Shown here one piece after another: positions 63,366-64,000 of a stretch of 64,000 bases of DNA (positions are counted from its first letter, which is position 1; the number at the start of each line of letters is the position of its first letter). The position numbers and the translations under genes were made by a program. The stretch spans positions 1 through 64,000 of the forward strand of contig DASREM010000024.1 of the NCBI GenBank assembly GCA_035652095.1. The letters are read 5' to 3'. A model generated the notes under the pieces. It was given only the letters and a program-made list of their open reading frames with translations, had not been told where the DNA came from and did no database searches. The stretch comes from DASREM01 sp035652095 (GTDB lineage: Bacteria > Acidobacteriota > Terriglobia > Terriglobales > Acidobacteriaceae).

Positions 63366-64000
63366 ATGAGCCTTAAAGCCAAATTGGAAGCCATTATCTA
63401 TGCGGCGGAAACGCCGGTCACGCTCGACCACCTGGTGCAGCTGACCAGGGGCTCGATCACGAGCGAAAATCCGGTTGATGATGCCGGAGCCAAATCGCTT
63501 GTCCGCGCGGCACTGGAAGAGCTGACAACCGAGTATGGAGCGGCGGAGCACGGTATCGAAATCCGCCAGGTGGCGGGCGGTTATCGCATGTCCACCAAGC
63601 CCGAGCAGCACGACCTGGTTCGCTCCTTTGCCAAAAGCTTGAAGCCGCCCATACGGCTCTCGCTTCCGGCGCTGGAGACGCTGGCGGTCATTGCCTATAA
63701 GCAACCGGTCACCGTTCCGGAGATCAGCGAGATTCGCGGCGTGGATTCGAGTGGAGTCATTGCGACGCTCTTAGATCGAAAACTGATCACGACCGCCGGT
63801 CGTAAGGCGGTGATTGGACGTCCCATTCTCTATAGAACGACCAAGGAATTCCTGCTCCGCTTTGGCCTGAAGGACGTCAACGAACTGCCGAGCATGGAAG
63901 AATTTGAGAAGCTGGTGGCGGAATCGTTTCAGAGCGACTTGCTGCCTGCCGAACCGGCGGACCGGGAACCGCCTGCGCAGGAAGAGGCGCCGCTGCAGGC
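63366..64000 (+). CDS. scpB: Segregation and condensation protein B (3' end outside window)
   Basis: 211 complete codons from the ATG at 63366, open to the window edge. Two winged-helix units: L-E-A-I-I-Y-A-A-E-T-P-V near the N-terminus, and L-P-A-L-E-T-L-A-V-I-A-Y-K-Q-P-V followed by E-I-R-G-V-D in the centre, the classic ScpB signature. The end is turning acidic and Pro-rich. Forms the SMC-ScpAB complex. A 71-base gap from scpA has no strong ribosome site. No frameshift was found in the visible part. Confidence 0.92.
   Translation, partial: MSLKAKLEAIIYAAETPVTLDHLVQLTRGSITSENPVDDAGAKSLVRAALEELTTEYGAAEHGIEIRQVAGGYRMSTKPEQHDLVRSFAKSLKPPIRLSLPALETLAVIAYKQPVTVPEISEIRGVDSSGVIATLLDRKLITTAGRKAVIGRPILYRTTKEFLLRFGLKDVNELPSMEEFEKLVAESFQSDLLPAEPADREPPAQEEAPLQ

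Overview
The window looks like chromosomal DNA of an Acidobacteriota member (probably Terriglobia/Koribacter-like). This rests on moderately high GC, short-spaced operons, an exopolysaccharide locus with two asparagine-synthetase-like genes, secreted TPR and FecR-like proteins, tandem signal peptidases and a trpS-scpA-scpB block. It is inferred from gene content only, without a marker-gene comparison. No phage, insertion sequence or CRISPR array was seen.

Region 1 (138-27692, minus strand) is one very long co-directional run of 24 genes, many joined by ATGA or GTGA overlaps. Transcription runs right to left. It starts with a pseudaminic-acid set (pseB, pseC, an associated methylase, a pseF-like cytidylyltransferase, pseG, pseH, pseI). 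Next come a polysaccharide deacetylase, a methyltransferase, a double-domain GNAT/FemAB-like protein, a capsule-type transferase, a Wzx flippase, a 65-residue ribbon-helix-helix-like protein, a deacetylase-like protein, a sulfatase-superfamily enzyme, four GT-B glycosyltransferases, two GT-A glycosyltransferases with a methyltransferase, and two AsnB-type amidotransferases. It makes a nonulosonic-acid-containing, probably methylated, acylated and amidated surface glycan.

Region 2 (27978-32936, plus strand) is divergent from region 1. It encodes the Wzy-type assembly machinery: a Wzc-like tyrosine kinase/co-polymerase, a TPR protein with a putative carbohydrate-binding tail, and a Wzy/WaaL-type polymerase or ligase. 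The 285-base divergent control region has hairpins, a dyad and candidate promoters. No Wza exporter and no initiating phosphoglycosyltransferase are in the window.

Region 3 (32914-46020) is mixed: a trypsin-like lipoprotein with Ig-like domains, a FecR-like membrane-tailed protein, the helicase Lhr, an FHA-GAF-sigma54 activator preceded by two tandem palindromic sites, an M23 peptidase, a BrkB/YihY membrane protein, a STAS protein, tRNA-Ala(GGC) and a secreted coiled-coil protein.

Region 4 (46215-55713, plus strand) is an envelope-related block: ECF sigma factor and zinc anti-sigma factor, two secreted TPR proteins, RNase III, two signal peptidases I, an AsmA-like protein and a small secreted protein. 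Region 5 (55714-59723, minus strand) is a catabolic trio: ureohydrolase, APC permease and a variant D-aminoacylase-like amidohydrolase. Region 6 (59825 to the end, plus strand) has a hexapeptide acyltransferase, a site-2 protease, trpS, scpA and a truncated scpB.
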